Below the pieces are notes generated by a model. That model had not been told where the DNA came from and did not search any database. It was given only the letters and a program-made list of their open reading frames with translations. Of a stretch of DNA of 64,000 bases, positions 1-7,698 are shown piece after piece; the stretch's first letter is position 1, and every line of letters starts with the position of its first letter. The stretch spans positions 5,270,001 through 5,334,000 of the forward strand of contig NZ_CP108513.1 in assembly GCF_035989285.1 (NCBI RefSeq), in the 5' to 3' direction. This stretch comes from Streptomyces sp. NBC_01235. Its GTDB lineage: Bacteria > Actinomycetota > Actinomycetes > Streptomycetales > Streptomycetaceae. The position numbers and the translations under genes are program-made.

Positions 1-141
1 GTGCCAGTAGCCGGCTCCTGCGTCGGCCGCGACGGCGGCCCCAGGGGCGTCGGCCGCGTGGGCCGTCTGCGCGACGGCTCCCAGCGGTATCAGGAGCGCG
101 GCGGCGACAGCGCACAGTGCTCTTCGCAGGCTGCGGAACAT
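1..141 (-). CDS. Secreted protein N-terminus, probable GH5-type cellulase (truncated by window edge)
   Basis: Only the first 47 codons are in the window; the gene runs off the left edge. The start at 141 is preceded by a good ribosome site (GAGAGGAAG, about 8 nt away). The visible part is a Sec signal peptide: Arg-rich start (MFRSLRRAL), a hydrophobic stretch to about residue 24, and an AHAAD-type cleavage region near residue 30. After it comes AGYWH. From family memory, Streptomyces endoglucanases often begin the mature enzyme with a GYWHTSG-like motif. The decisive context is a perfect CebR box at 182-195, about 40 bp upstream; CebR/CelR controls cellulose-utilisation genes. A cellulase is therefore inferred from signal peptide plus operator, not from a catalytic domain, which is outside the window. 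Confidence 0.6.
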   Translation of the reverse strand, partial: MFRSLRRALCAVAAALLIPLGAVAQTAHAADAPGAAVAADAGAGYWH

Positions 142-181
142 CTCGCTGCTTCCTCTCGGGGGGAGGCGCGGGCCCGGAACA

Positions 182-195
182 TGGGAGCGCTCCCA
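182..195. promoter_or_regulatory. CebR/CelR operator (cellulose-utilisation box)
   Basis: TGGGAGCGCTCCCA, a perfect 14-bp palindrome identical to the known CebR (Streptomyces) and CelR (Thermobifida) operator. It sits 40 bp upstream of the start of the secreted protein that leaves the left edge, as expected for a repressor released by cellobiose or cellotriose. Confidence 0.85.
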
Positions 196-346
196 CACAC
201 CGCGCTCCCCCCAGGAAACTGACACACCATGACCACGTCAAGAAGAATGACAAGGCGGCGTCACCGGCGAGTACGGCCTGCAGCGGATCCCGGACGGCCT
301 GGAGGTATTGGTCGCGCGCCGCTCGGGGGAGGCATAGGGGCGGGAT

Positions 347-1351
347 TCAGTTCCGGCGACGGAGTCGGCGGAAGCCGAAGACGACGGCGCAGGCGGCGGC
401 CACGGCGAGCGCGCCGAACTTGACGCCGCCGCCGACGGCCGAGAAGCCGTCGCCGTCCCCCGAGGCGCTCGAACTCCCGCCCCCCGAGGGGGACTTGGAA
501 CCGGATGAGGAGGCGCCCTCGGGTGCGTCCTCCGCCACCACGGAACTCGCGGAGCCCTCGGTGCCGTACATGATCTTGGTGCCGTCGGCGGAGTAGCTGA
601 CGGACTCCCCCTGCCGTTGCAGCGGCACGTCGAGCCGCCCCTTGCGCTCGATCTTCCCGCCGTTCCAGTCGTAGGAGATGCCGCCGAAGTAGCCGCGGAC
701 GGCGAGCTGGGTGCCGTCCGGGGAGAAGGCGGCGTCGGTGGCCCACAGGTCGACGGCGGCGACGGGCTTGAAGATGTTCGTCCCGGAGGCGGACAGGTTC
801 GCCGGACCCTCGTAGAGGTGCCCGCCGTCCTCCTTCTTGTCGATGATGTACACGCGCCCGGTCCTGGGGTGCACGAGGAGCGACTCGGCGTCACGGGCGC
901 CGTCGGAGTACTTCACGACGTACTGCGTGGCCTTGACCGTCTGGTCGACGAGCTTCTTCGGCTCGGGCAGCCGATAGACCCACACGTACTTCCAGGTCCC
1001 GCCGAGGTTGTCGCCGATGTCGCCGACCCAGATCTGGTTGTCGGGTCCTATCGAGATCGCCTCGACGTCACGTGGCGTGCCGATGCCGGTGAGGGTGAGC
1101 CGGGCGACGGTCTTTCCGGTCGCGCTGTCGACGGCGTAGAGGTAGGGGCCGTCGTCGCTGTCGTTGTGGGTCCAGTAGACGCCGGGGTGCTGCCGCGAGG
1201 CGGCGAGACCGCTGGACTCGGTGATGCGCGGGTCCTCGATGGTGAACCCCTTGTCACCGTCGGCGGCGAAGGCGGCGGGCAGGGCGAAGGCACCCGCGAG
1301 GAGGACTCCGGCGAGGAGGGCTACCGCTCGGACGGCGAAGGGTCGGCGCAT
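347..1351 (-). CDS. Secreted, C-terminally membrane-anchored beta-propeller-like protein
   Basis: A 334-residue protein of unknown specific function. It has a signal peptide (MRRPFAVRAVALLAGVLL, cleaved near residue 30 at AFA-ADG). A body of repeated blade-like segments follows (YLYAVDSATGKTV, IWVGDIGDN, VYIIDKK, AAFSPDGTQLAVRGY, VSYSADGTKIMYG), resembling WD40/TolB-type beta-propellers. A Ser/Gly-rich linker runs from about 265 to 300. A single hydrophobic helix follows (GALAVAAACAVVFGF, about 308-323) with a basic tail RRLRRRN. This architecture places the propeller outside the cell, tethered to the membrane or wall. The gene is monocistronic, with the divergent pseudogene scrap behind its start. 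No catalytic motif was recognised, so binding or scaffolding is an inference. Confidence 0.75.
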   Translation of the reverse strand: MRRPFAVRAVALLAGVLLAGAFALPAAFAADGDKGFTIEDPRITESSGLAASRQHPGVYWTHNDSDDGPYLYAVDSATGKTVARLTLTGIGTPRDVEAISIGPDNQIWVGDIGDNLGGTWKYVWVYRLPEPKKLVDQTVKATQYVVKYSDGARDAESLLVHPRTGRVYIIDKKEDGGHLYEGPANLSASGTNIFKPVAAVDLWATDAAFSPDGTQLAVRGYFGGISYDWNGGKIERKGRLDVPLQRQGESVSYSADGTKIMYGTEGSASSVVAEDAPEGASSSGSKSPSGGGSSSASGDGDGFSAVGGGVKFGALAVAAACAVVFGFRRLRRRN

Positions 1352-1414
1352 GCCCCCAAGCGTGCCATCCCGCCCGGCGGTTCACGGGCCCGCACGAGCT
1401 CGTGGCCGGGGCCG

Positions 1415-1684
1415 CCGGCGGTACCAGGACGTCGGGTTCGTCGCCGAAGTCATCTCCGAGGGGACGGCCGCCAACGACTACGGCCCGAAGAAGACCGCCC
1501 AGCCGTCGCCGAGATCCCTGTCCATGTCATCACCGATCCCTACCAGGGGCGGTGTTACGTCCACACCGACCCCAAGGACGACGACTGCGCCAACTGGACA
1601 CGGGTGGACTTCGGCACCGGCACCGACCTGACCGGCACCGAAATCGACCTCACCTTCAAGACCGACGAGTTCCCCCGCGGCTGA
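1415..1684 (+). pseudogene. Frameshifted 3' remnant of an unidentified gene
   Basis: Two adjacent reading frames together give protein-like sequence. One frame reads YQDVGFVAEVISEGTAANDY and on to GPKKTAQ (about 1421-1502). A one-base slip near 1500-1505 then moves to a frame reading VAEIPVHVITDPYQGRCYVH and ending DEFPRG with a stop at 1682-1684. The composition (acidic, with Asp-Tyr and Cys residues) is unlike a random high-GC shadow frame. There is no start codon or ribosome site. This looks like the tail of a gene that lost its 5' part and one base. The family was not recognised. Confidence 0.55.
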
Positions 1685-1710
1685 CCGCCCGCGGCCCGCC
1701 GCCCGCCGGG

Positions 1711-2640
1711 TCAGAACATCGTGTTGTCGTTCGCCGACGTGGCCGGGACGTCCTGGAGGACGTCCCAGTGCTCGACGATCTTGCCGTTCCGCACGCGGAA
1801 GAGGTCCACGACCGCCTGGCCCCGTTCGCCCGGCGCGTTCACGTAGTGACTGTGGACGGCGACCAGGTCCCCTTCGGCGACGATCCGCTTCGGCGAGACC
1901 GACAACTGGGGGAACGCCTCGAAGTACGCCCCGAGCCCCGTCTTCGCACCGGCGATGCCGTCCGCGATGTCGGGGTTGTGCTGGTGATACTCGGGCCCCC
2001 AGTACCTGTCGAGCGCCGACAGGTCCTTGCGCACGATCAGTTGCTCGAAGGCCGCGCCCACCAGCTTCTTGTTGTGGGCCGTCAGCCACCGCGGGCCCGG
2101 CGACTCGGTTCGCGGCCGGCTCACCGTCGAGAACATGTCGTTGCCGTTGGCGGTGGTCTCCGGCACGTTCTGCCCGGTGTCCCAGTGCTCGGCGATCTTC
2201 CCGCCCTGGAAGCGGAAGATGTCGAAGACGGCCATGCCCCGGGTGCCCGGCGTCAGCACGACATTGGAGTGCACGAGGACCAGGTCGCCGTCCGAGATGA
2301 CCCGCTTGATGTCGTACGAGGCCTGCGGGAACTGCTGGTGCGCCCCTGCCGCGAGGTTCTTCAGCGCCTCGGCACCGTCGGGCGCGAGCGGGTTGTGCTG
2401 GATGTAGTCCGGCCGGACGAACGCGTCGACGACGCCGGTGTCGCCCCGCTCGAACACGCCCTTGAGGACGCTGACGGCCACGGCCTTTTGGCGGTCGAGC
2501 CGCGCGCCGTCGCCGTGGCGCACCGAGTGGTGCGGCGCGGACGGTGTGGCGGCGACCGCGGGCACCGCCGCCGTTCCCAACAGGGCACTCGCGGCGAGCG
2601 CGGCGAAAAGTACCCGGCGTGCGGACGTGGTGGGGGTCAC
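1711..2640 (-). CDS. Secreted protein with two SnoaL-like (NTF2-fold) domains
   Basis: A 309-residue protein starting at GTG 2640, with GGAG 10 nt upstream. A signal peptide occupies residues 1-31 (MTPTTSARRVLFAALAASAL, cleaved near VAA). Two homologous halves follow, about 55-165 and 195-309. Each has the SnoaL pattern: DAFVRPDYIQHNP / DRYWGPEYHQHNP, then F/Y..FP, SDGDLVLVHSNV / AEGDLVAVHSHY, and VFDIFRFQGGKIAEHWD / VVDLFRVRNGKIVEHWD. This NTF2-fold 'predicted ester cyclase' family binds small molecules; some members isomerise or cyclise polyketides. A secreted tandem version suggests binding or turnover of an extracellular small molecule, but no substrate can be assigned. It is divergent from the aldo/keto reductase across a region with two palindromes. 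Confidence 0.85.
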   Translation of the reverse strand: MTPTTSARRVLFAALAASALLGTAAVPAVAATPSAPHHSVRHGDGARLDRQKAVAVSVLKGVFERGDTGVVDAFVRPDYIQHNPLAPDGAEALKNLAAGAHQQFPQASYDIKRVISDGDLVLVHSNVVLTPGTRGMAVFDIFRFQGGKIAEHWDTGQNVPETTANGNDMFSTVSRPRTESPGPRWLTAHNKKLVGAAFEQLIVRKDLSALDRYWGPEYHQHNPDIADGIAGAKTGLGAYFEAFPQLSVSPKRIVAEGDLVAVHSHYVNAPGERGQAVVDLFRVRNGKIVEHWDVLQDVPATSANDNTMF

Positions 2641-2670
2641 GACGGTCCAGCTCCGATCAAGGGAGGGAAT

Positions 2671-2731
2671 CTTGAAAGTTCAAGCTAGCACTCAGCGCCA
2701 CCCACAGGGAAGCGCTAACCCCCAGTTAGCG
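2671..2731. promoter_or_regulatory. Two palindromes in the divergent SnoaL / aldo-keto reductase promoter region
   Basis: CTTGAA-AG-TTCAAG lies at 2671-2684, and CGCTAAC-CCCCA-GTTAGCG (7-bp perfect arms) at 2713-2731. Both are in the 139-bp gap between divergent starts, where operators are expected. No regulator gene is adjacent, so the cognate factor is unknown. Confidence 0.45.
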
Positions 2732-2779
2732 TGAATCCTCCTTGCATAGAGCGCACTCCACGTCGTTGGCTTGAGTGTC

Positions 2780-3769
2780 ATGGAGTACACGCAGCTCGGA
2801 CGCACCGGACTCAAGGTCAGCCGCCTCGTCCTCGGCACCATGAACTTCGGCCCGCAGACCGACGAAGCCGACAGCCACGCGATCATGGACGCGGCGCTCG
2901 GCGCGGGCATCAACTTCTTCGACACGGCCAATGTCTATGGGTGGGGCGAGAACAAGGGCCGTACCGAGGAGATCATCGGCAACTGGTTCGCGAAAGGCGG
3001 CGAGCGGCGCGACAAGGTCGTCCTCGCCACCAAGGTGTACGGCAACATGGCCGCCGACGGCGACGCCTGGCCGAACCACGACAAGCTCTCCGCCGTCAAC
3101 ATCCGACGGGCCGTCGACGCCAGCCTCAAGCGGCTGCGGACCGACCACATCGACCTCTACCAGTTCCACCACATCGACCGGCGCACTCCCTTCGAGGAGA
3201 TCTGGCAGGCGATCGACGTGCTGGTGCAGCAGGGGAAGATCCTGTACGCCGGGTCGTCCAACTTCCCGGGCTACAAGATCGCCCAGGCCAACGAGGTCGC
3301 CGCCCGGCGCGGGTCGTACGGTCTCGTCAGCGAGCAGTGCCTGTACAACCTCGCCGAGCGGCGCGCCGAGATGGAGGTCGTGCCGGCCGCGCAGGAGTAC
3401 GGGCTCGGGGTCATCCCGTGGTCGCCGCTGCACGGCGGTCTGCTCGGCGGCGTCATCAAGAAGGAGGTCGAGGGCGGGCGCCGGGCGAGCGGCCGGGCCG
3501 CCGACTCCCTCGCCAACACCGCGCTGCGCGCGCAGGTCCAGGCGTACGAGGACCTTCTCGAGAAGCACGGTGTCGAGCCGGGCGAGGCCGCTCTGGCGTG
3601 GCTGCTCACCCGGCCCGGGGTGACCGGCCCGATCGTCGGCCCGCGCACCGCCGAGCAGCTCGACTCCGCCGTGCGCGCGGTCGAGCTGGAGCTGAGCGAG
3701 GAGCTGCTGGCCGGTCTGGACGAGATCTTCCCCGGCCCGGGGCCGTCCCCGGAGGCCTTCGCCTGGTAG
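2780..3769 (+). CDS. Aldo/keto reductase
   Basis: An NAD(P)H-dependent carbonyl reductase of the AKR superfamily, 329 residues, cytoplasmic. The start was set at ATG 2780 (MEYTQLGRTGL), the usual family N-terminus, rather than the in-frame TTG 9 nt upstream. The catalytic tetrad is visible: Asp48 and Tyr53 in FDTANVY, Lys85 in LATKVYG, and His130 in YQFHHID. The cofactor-binding C-terminal motif GPIVGPRTAEQL is present near 280, with the PWSPLHGG loop near 216. The protein resembles the YghZ/L-glyceraldehyde-3-phosphate reductase-like group (AKR14/potassium-channel beta-like), but the substrate cannot be told from sequence. It is a single gene, divergent from the SnoaL protein. Confidence 0.92.
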   Translation: MEYTQLGRTGLKVSRLVLGTMNFGPQTDEADSHAIMDAALGAGINFFDTANVYGWGENKGRTEEIIGNWFAKGGERRDKVVLATKVYGNMAADGDAWPNHDKLSAVNIRRAVDASLKRLRTDHIDLYQFHHIDRRTPFEEIWQAIDVLVQQGKILYAGSSNFPGYKIAQANEVAARRGSYGLVSEQCLYNLAERRAEMEVVPAAQEYGLGVIPWSPLHGGLLGGVIKKEVEGGRRASGRAADSLANTALRAQVQAYEDLLEKHGVEPGEAALAWLLTRPGVTGPIVGPRTAEQLDSAVRAVELELSEELLAGLDEIFPGPGPSPEAFAW

Positions 3770-3828
3770 GGCGCCCTCAGGGCATCGCAGGTCAGGTCAG
3801 GTCAGGGCGCGGTGGCGGCCGGCGTCGG

Positions 3829-3918
3829 TCATCTTCCGACCGCCGCCGCCACCGCCACCACCACGAACATCAGCACGAGCGCACCGGCCATGATCCGGTT
3901 CCGGGTCTTCGGGTCCAC
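3829..3918 (-). CDS. 29-residue single-span membrane microprotein
   Basis: A very short gene: GTG start at 3918 and TGA at 3829-3831. The product begins with a basic, polar head (VDPKTRNRIM), followed by one hydrophobic helix (AGALVLMFVVVAVAAAVG) and a final Arg. A -10-like TAGTCT ends 6 nt before the GTG with no Shine-Dalgarno, so the mRNA is probably leaderless. From memory, near-identical small hydrophobic proteins are annotated in many Streptomyces genomes; the function is unknown. The clean N-in/C-out type helix and the promoter placement support a real gene. Confidence 0.65.
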   Translation of the reverse strand: MDPKTRNRIMAGALVLMFVVVAVAAAVGR

Positions 3919-4096
3919 GCGTCGAGACTAACCGGCCCCGCCCAGAACCTGTCCGGCGGACCCTGCCGCAGACGCGGAGTCCGGCACGCGCTCCCCCCGA
4001 GAGGGGGACCCCCCGTCGCGCTGTCCTCAGTTGCCGGCTCCCCCACGCTCGAACGCGCTCGCGCAAGGGCCCGTCGCCCCCGCTCACCGGCGCCGA

Positions 4097-4699
4097 TCAC
4101 TCGCCGTTGCTTTCCTGCGGCCTGATCCGCCGGGCAGGCCCCAGCGCCCAACGTCCGACCGGCTCGTAGCGCGGCTGCTCCCCCGCGACCCCGGACCTCG
4201 GCAGGCTGCTGCGCACCAGCACCAGCTCCCCCACCGTCCAGGTACGGCCCTCGAAGGCGTCCAGCGCCTCGACGTAGGGCCGCACGTCCACCGCGTCCCG
4301 GCTGCGGGCCAGCGTGAGGTGGGCCTTGTAGCGGCGGTGCTCGCCCATCTCCACGCCCGCCCTCCGCCCCGCCGCCTCCGCCCGGTCGGCCAGCAGCCGC
4401 AGCGCCGGGACGTCTCCGGCCGCCCCCGCCCACAGCGCCCGCCCGTGCCCGAACTGCCCTCCACCGCGCAACGCCAGCGCGAACGGCGCACCGCGGTGCG
4501 CGGCCCGCTTCAGCCGCGCCGACAGCTCCGGTACGAGGTCGTCGTCGACCTCGCCGTAGAAGGCGAGGGTGAAGTGCCAGCCGGGGCGGCCTGTCCAGCG
4601 CAACCCCTCCGCGCCCGGCAGGCTGCGCAACTCCGCTACTTCAGCGGCGAGTTCACGGGCGACGTCCTCCGGGGGCAGCACGGCGGCGAAGAGTCTCAT
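4097..4699 (-). CDS. thpR: RNA 2',3'-cyclic phosphodiesterase (2H family, 2'-5' RNA ligase-like)
   Basis: A 200-residue cytoplasmic enzyme of the 2H phosphoesterase superfamily. It opens 2',3'-cyclic phosphate ends of RNA and, in reverse, can join 2'-5' RNA ends. Both HxTx catalytic motifs are present: WHFTLAF (His42-Phe-Thr44) and YKAHLTLAR (near 130). The N-terminus MRLFAAVLPPEDV is typical of the family and supports the start at 4699. Length matches ThpR/LigT (about 180-200 aa). It is divergent from an acetyltransferase, with only 39 bp between the starts. Its physiological RNA substrate is not known in the family. Confidence 0.88.
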   Translation of the reverse strand: MRLFAAVLPPEDVARELAAEVAELRSLPGAEGLRWTGRPGWHFTLAFYGEVDDDLVPELSARLKRAAHRGAPFALALRGGGQFGHGRALWAGAAGDVPALRLLADRAEAAGRRAGVEMGEHRRYKAHLTLARSRDAVDVRPYVEALDAFEGRTWTVGELVLVRSSLPRSGVAGEQPRYEPVGRWALGPARRIRPQESNGE

Positions 4700-4738
4700 G
4701 CCCCCGATTTTCCCGGCAGGCAGGGCCGGAAGCCCGCC

Positions 4739-5269
4739 ATGATGGACGACATGCGGATCACGATCAGAGAAGGCGGACCCGACGACATCCCCGTGATACT
4801 CGGCATGCTCGACAGCAGTGTCGAGTGGCTGGTCTCACAGGGGCGCACCAGGCAGTGGGGCACGGAGCCCCTGTCGGAACACACGAAGACGGTGGAGTCG
4901 GTCGCCCGGTACATGGACAAGGGTGACGTGTACATCGCCGAGGCCGACGGCGTGCCGGCCGCCACGCTCACCCTCACCGACGCGCCCGGCGCCTACCTCG
5001 CCCATCTCCCGCCGCCCGGCGAGCCCGAGCGGTACATCCACTGGCTCGCCTCCGACCGCCGCTTCAAGGGCCACGGCGTGGGCAGCGCCCTGCTGGCGCA
5101 CGCCGCCGAGGTGACCCGGAAGGCGGGCGTCTCCCTGCTCCGGGTGGACTGCTACGCGGGCGACGACGGCAAGCTCGTCGCCTACTACGAGAGCAACGGC
5201 TTCACCCCGATGGAGACGTACACCGCGAACGGCGACTGGCCGGGGCAGGTGCTGGCCCGGAGGGTGTGA
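4739..5269 (+). CDS. GNAT-family N-acetyltransferase
   Basis: A 176-residue acetyl-CoA-dependent transferase. The start at ATG 4739 follows GGAAG by 6 nt; the in-frame ATGs at 4742 and 4751 are alternatives. The N-terminal beta-alpha unit (ITIREGGPDDIPVILGMLDS) and the acetyl-CoA pyrophosphate loop (RRFKGHGVGSALLAHA, Q/RxxGxG/A form, near 101-116) are clear. The closing LLRVDCYAG..LVAYYESNGF is the usual GNAT motif B. The substrate is unknown. It is divergent from thpR and probably monocistronic; a low-complexity stretch follows. Confidence 0.88.
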   Translation: MMDDMRITIREGGPDDIPVILGMLDSSVEWLVSQGRTRQWGTEPLSEHTKTVESVARYMDKGDVYIAEADGVPAATLTLTDAPGAYLAHLPPPGEPERYIHWLASDRRFKGHGVGSALLAHAAEVTRKAGVSLLRVDCYAGDDGKLVAYYESNGFTPMETYTANGDWPGQVLARRV

Positions 5270-5309
5270 CTCGCGGGCGGTGCAGTGCGCGGGCGGCTGC
5301 AGCGGCTTG

Positions 5310-5396
5310 CACGGGTGCGGCACGGCACGGCACGGCGTGGCGTGGCGTGGCACGGACGCGACACAGGGTGGCGCGGCACGGCGTGGCACGAGTGGG
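5310..5396. repeat. Low-complexity GGCAC/GGCGT pentamer run
   Basis: A degenerate run of 5-nt words (GGCAC, GGCGT) repeated several times between the acetyltransferase and the convergent MFS gene. The 5270-5491 gap holds no convincing gene. The short words suggest slippage-generated sequence. Confidence 0.6.
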
Positions 5397-5491
5397 TGTC
5401 CGGATGGGCGGTCCGTCCGGGTCACCCACCGGTGTCGCGCCCGTGCCGCACACCGACACCGCGCCGATGTCGCACCGATGCCGCACCGGCA

Positions 5492-6880
5492 CTACGACGC
5501 CGGAGCCAGCTCACGCTCCCCGGGCTCGCGCTCGCCCTCGCTCTCGCGCGGGACGAACCGCACCCGCGGGTGCCCGTGGTTCCAGCCCACCGACATGCGC
5601 AGGTTGCCGACGCGGGCCAGGACCAGGCCGATGGTGACGGCGGCGACGGCCGAGATCACGCCGCCCGCCGCGAGGCCCGCCCGGACGCCGTACGCGTCCG
5701 TGACCCAGCCGGCGATCGGCGCGCCGATCGGCGAGCCGCCCATGAACACCATCATGTAGAGGGCCATCACACGGCCGCGCATGGCCGGGTCGGTGCCCAT
5801 CTGGACGGTGGTGTTGGCGGTGACGTTGACCGTCATGCCGAACATGCCGATCGGGACCATGAACAGGGCGAAGAGCCAGAGGGAGGGGGCGCCCGCCGCG
5901 ACGATCTCCATCGCGCCGAAGGCCACCGCCGCGGCGATCATCACCCGCATCCGGGCCGTGCCGCGCCGGGCCGCCAGCAGGGCGCCCATCAGCGAGCCGA
6001 CCGCCATCAGCGTGTTGAAGAGGCTGTAGGAGCCGGCGCCGGCGTGGAAGACGTCGTCGGCGAAGGCGGAGAGGTAGACGGGGAAGTTGAAGCCGAAGGT
6101 CCCTATGAAGCCGACGAGCACGATGGTCCAGATCAGGTCGGGGCGCCCGGCGACGTAGTGGAGCCCCTCTCGTAGCTGGCCCTTGCCGCGCGGCGCGCGC
6201 TCGACGACGTGCAGTTCGCGGGCCCGCATCAGCAGCAGGCCGGCGATGGGCGCGATGAAGGACAGGCCGTTGGCGAGGAACGCCCAGCCGGTGCCCACGC
6301 CGGTGATCATCAGACCGGCGACGGCGGGGCCGACGAGGCGGGCCGACTGGAAGTTGGCGGAGTTGAGGCTGACCGCGTTCTGCAGTTGGGCCGGGCCGAC
6401 CATCTCGGAGACGAAGGACTGGCGGGCCGGATTGTCGACGACGGTCGCGAGCCCGACGGCGAAGGCGGCCACGTACACGTGCCAGACCTCGACGTGGCCG
6501 GTGAGGGTCAGAGCGGCCAGCGCGATCCCGGTGAGGGCCATCGCGGACTGCGTGAACAGCAGTGCGCGGCGCTTGGGGAGCCGGTCGACGAGGACGCCGC
6601 CGTAGAGGCCGAAGAGGAGCATCGGCAGGAACTGCAGGGCCGTAGTGACGCCGACGGCGGTCGCGGAGCCGGTGAGGCTGAGGACCAGCCAGTCCTGTGC
6701 GATGCGCTGCATCCAGGTGCCGATGTTGGAGACGACCTGGCCGAGGAAGAACAGGCGGTAGTTCCTGATCCTCAGGGAGCCGAACATCGAGGACTTGCGG
6801 GAGCCCCCGGCGCGGTCACCGGGGGCGGTGTCGTGGGTGGTCGGTGCGGGGGCGGAGTCTGCTCCGGGTCCCGAACTCAA
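5492..6880 (-). CDS. MFS transporter, MarR-linked (drug-efflux type)
   Basis: A 462-residue polytopic transporter. The start is TTG 6880, with GAGGAGG 9 nt upstream. After a polar N-terminus of about 35 residues come roughly 12 hydrophobic helices. The MFS A-like loop GGVLVDRLPKRR (about 95-106) and the family pattern FQSARLVGPAVAG (about 178-190) match the MFS_3 / EntS-like 'transmembrane secretion effector' group. The C-terminus is long and hydrophilic (after LVLARVGNLRM). It lies 25 bp downstream of a marR gene on the same strand, so export of a compound sensed by that MarR is the natural inference. The substrate is unknown. Confidence 0.88.
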   Translation of the reverse strand: MSSGPGADSAPAPTTHDTAPGDRAGGSRKSSMFGSLRIRNYRLFFLGQVVSNIGTWMQRIAQDWLVLSLTGSATAVGVTTALQFLPMLLFGLYGGVLVDRLPKRRALLFTQSAMALTGIALAALTLTGHVEVWHVYVAAFAVGLATVVDNPARQSFVSEMVGPAQLQNAVSLNSANFQSARLVGPAVAGLMITGVGTGWAFLANGLSFIAPIAGLLLMRARELHVVERAPRGKGQLREGLHYVAGRPDLIWTIVLVGFIGTFGFNFPVYLSAFADDVFHAGAGSYSLFNTLMAVGSLMGALLAARRGTARMRVMIAAAVAFGAMEIVAAGAPSLWLFALFMVPIGMFGMTVNVTANTTVQMGTDPAMRGRVMALYMMVFMGGSPIGAPIAGWVTDAYGVRAGLAAGGVISAVAAVTIGLVLARVGNLRMSVGWNHGHPRVRFVPRESEGEREPGERELAPAS

Positions 6881-6905
6881 CAGGGTTCGCCTCCTCAGAT
6901 ACTGC

Positions 6906-7343
6906 TTACAGGTGTGCGAGTTTCTCCAGCACGGGGGCGGCGGCGCGCAGTTTCGCCCACTCGTCCTCGTCGAGGCCGTCGACCAGGGTGGCCAGGAAGG
7001 CGTTCCGCTTGGTGCGGCTCTCCGCGAGCATGGCCTCGGCCTGCTCGGTCTTCGTGACGACCTTCTGGCGCCGGTCCTCGGGGTGCGGCTCCAGCCGGAC
7101 CAGACCCTTGGCCTCCAGCAGGGCCACGATGCGGGTCATCGAGGGCGGCTGCACATGCTCCTTGCGGGCGAGCTCGCCCGGCGTGGCACTGCCGCAGATG
7201 GAGAGGGTGCCGAGCACCGACATCTCGGTGGGGCTCAGCGACTCGTCGACCCGCTGGTGCTTGAGGCGACGGGACAGCCGCATCACGGCTGATCGCAGGG
7301 AGTTCACGGCGGCAGCGTCGTCGCCATGGCTTAGGTCAGGCAT
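6906..7343 (-). CDS. MarR-family transcriptional regulator
   Basis: A 145-residue winged helix-turn-helix regulator. The HTH spans about residues 45-75 (PTEMSVLGTLSICGSATPGE, then LARKEHVQPPSMTRIVALLE), followed by the wing KGLVRLEPHPEDRRQKVV and dimerisation helices at both ends. The start was taken at ATG 7343 (MPDLSHGDD); ATG 7361 is an in-frame alternative preceded by GCGAGGG. It is the first gene of a two-gene operon with the MFS exporter. An inverted repeat overlaps its start region (7347-7374), suggesting autoregulation with ligand-controlled derepression of the pump. The ligand is unknown. Confidence 0.88.
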   Translation of the reverse strand: MPDLSHGDDAAAVNSLRSAVMRLSRRLKHQRVDESLSPTEMSVLGTLSICGSATPGELARKEHVQPPSMTRIVALLEAKGLVRLEPHPEDRRQKVVTKTEQAEAMLAESRTKRNAFLATLVDGLDEDEWAKLRAAAPVLEKLAHL

Positions 7344-7346
7344 CTC

Positions 7347-7374
7347 TTTAGGATAACTCATTACCCTCGCTAAA
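7347..7374. promoter_or_regulatory. Candidate MarR operator overlapping the marR start
   Basis: A nested imperfect palindrome: outer arms TTTAG (7347-7351) and CTAAA (7370-7374), inner GGATAA-CTCA-TTACCC. Location at the translation start region of the marR gene fits an autoregulatory site. Its AT content is higher than its surroundings. Confidence 0.4.
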
Positions 7375-7493
7375 CAAGCTGGGCGCGCCGGAATTCCCGT
7401 GACCCTGGCCACGGAAACCTCTCCATCACTCGAACGAGTGAGTAGGCAGCGGAAAGTGACCGGATTGCGGTACGCGCCCGCGACCCTCGTCTC

Positions 7494-7676
7494 ATGGGGA
7501 CCAGTGTGCTCAGCCTGCGGATAGACGGAGAGCTGCTCGAACGGCTCCGGCAGCATGCCGCGAAAAGGGGAATGAGCGTCCAGGACTATGTCGTCCAGAC
7601 GCTCATTCGTGATGACTTCGACGAGCGGTTCCAGACCGCCGTCGAAGAGACGGAGAAGTTCTACGGGCTCACCTGA
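7494..7676 (+). CDS. Small ribbon-helix-helix (CopG/Arc-like) DNA-binding protein
   Basis: A 60-residue protein. The beta strand SVLSLRIDGELLERLRQHAA, then KRGMSVQDYVVQTLIRDDF, matches the ribbon-helix-helix fold, with a short acidic tail (RFQTAVEETEKFYGLT). Such proteins bind DNA as dimers and are often antitoxins or autoregulators. No toxin-like gene is adjacent: the downstream gene is a convergent permease and the upstream gene is divergent marR. It is therefore either an orphan RHH regulator or works with a distant partner. No Shine-Dalgarno is visible. Its last codons form one arm of a perfect hairpin shared with the convergent permease gene. Confidence 0.75.
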   Translation: MGTSVLSLRIDGELLERLRQHAAKRGMSVQDYVVQTLIRDDFDERFQTAVEETEKFYGLT

Positions 7677-7698
7677 ACCGCGTTACGCGGTTCAGGTG
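7670..7698. terminator. Bidirectional terminator overlapping two stop codons
   Basis: A perfect 13-bp stem with a 3-nt loop (CACCTGAACCGCG-TTA-CGCGGTTCAGGTG). It includes the stop of the RHH gene on the plus strand (7674-7676) and of the NCS2 permease on the minus strand (7692-7694). The two coding ends are each other's inverted repeat. Confidence 0.85.

Noticed and set aside
5285..6175. 296-codon plus-strand frame opposite the MFS gene
   Set aside because: Asp/His/Arg-rich shadow of the MFS coding region, starting inside low-complexity DNA.
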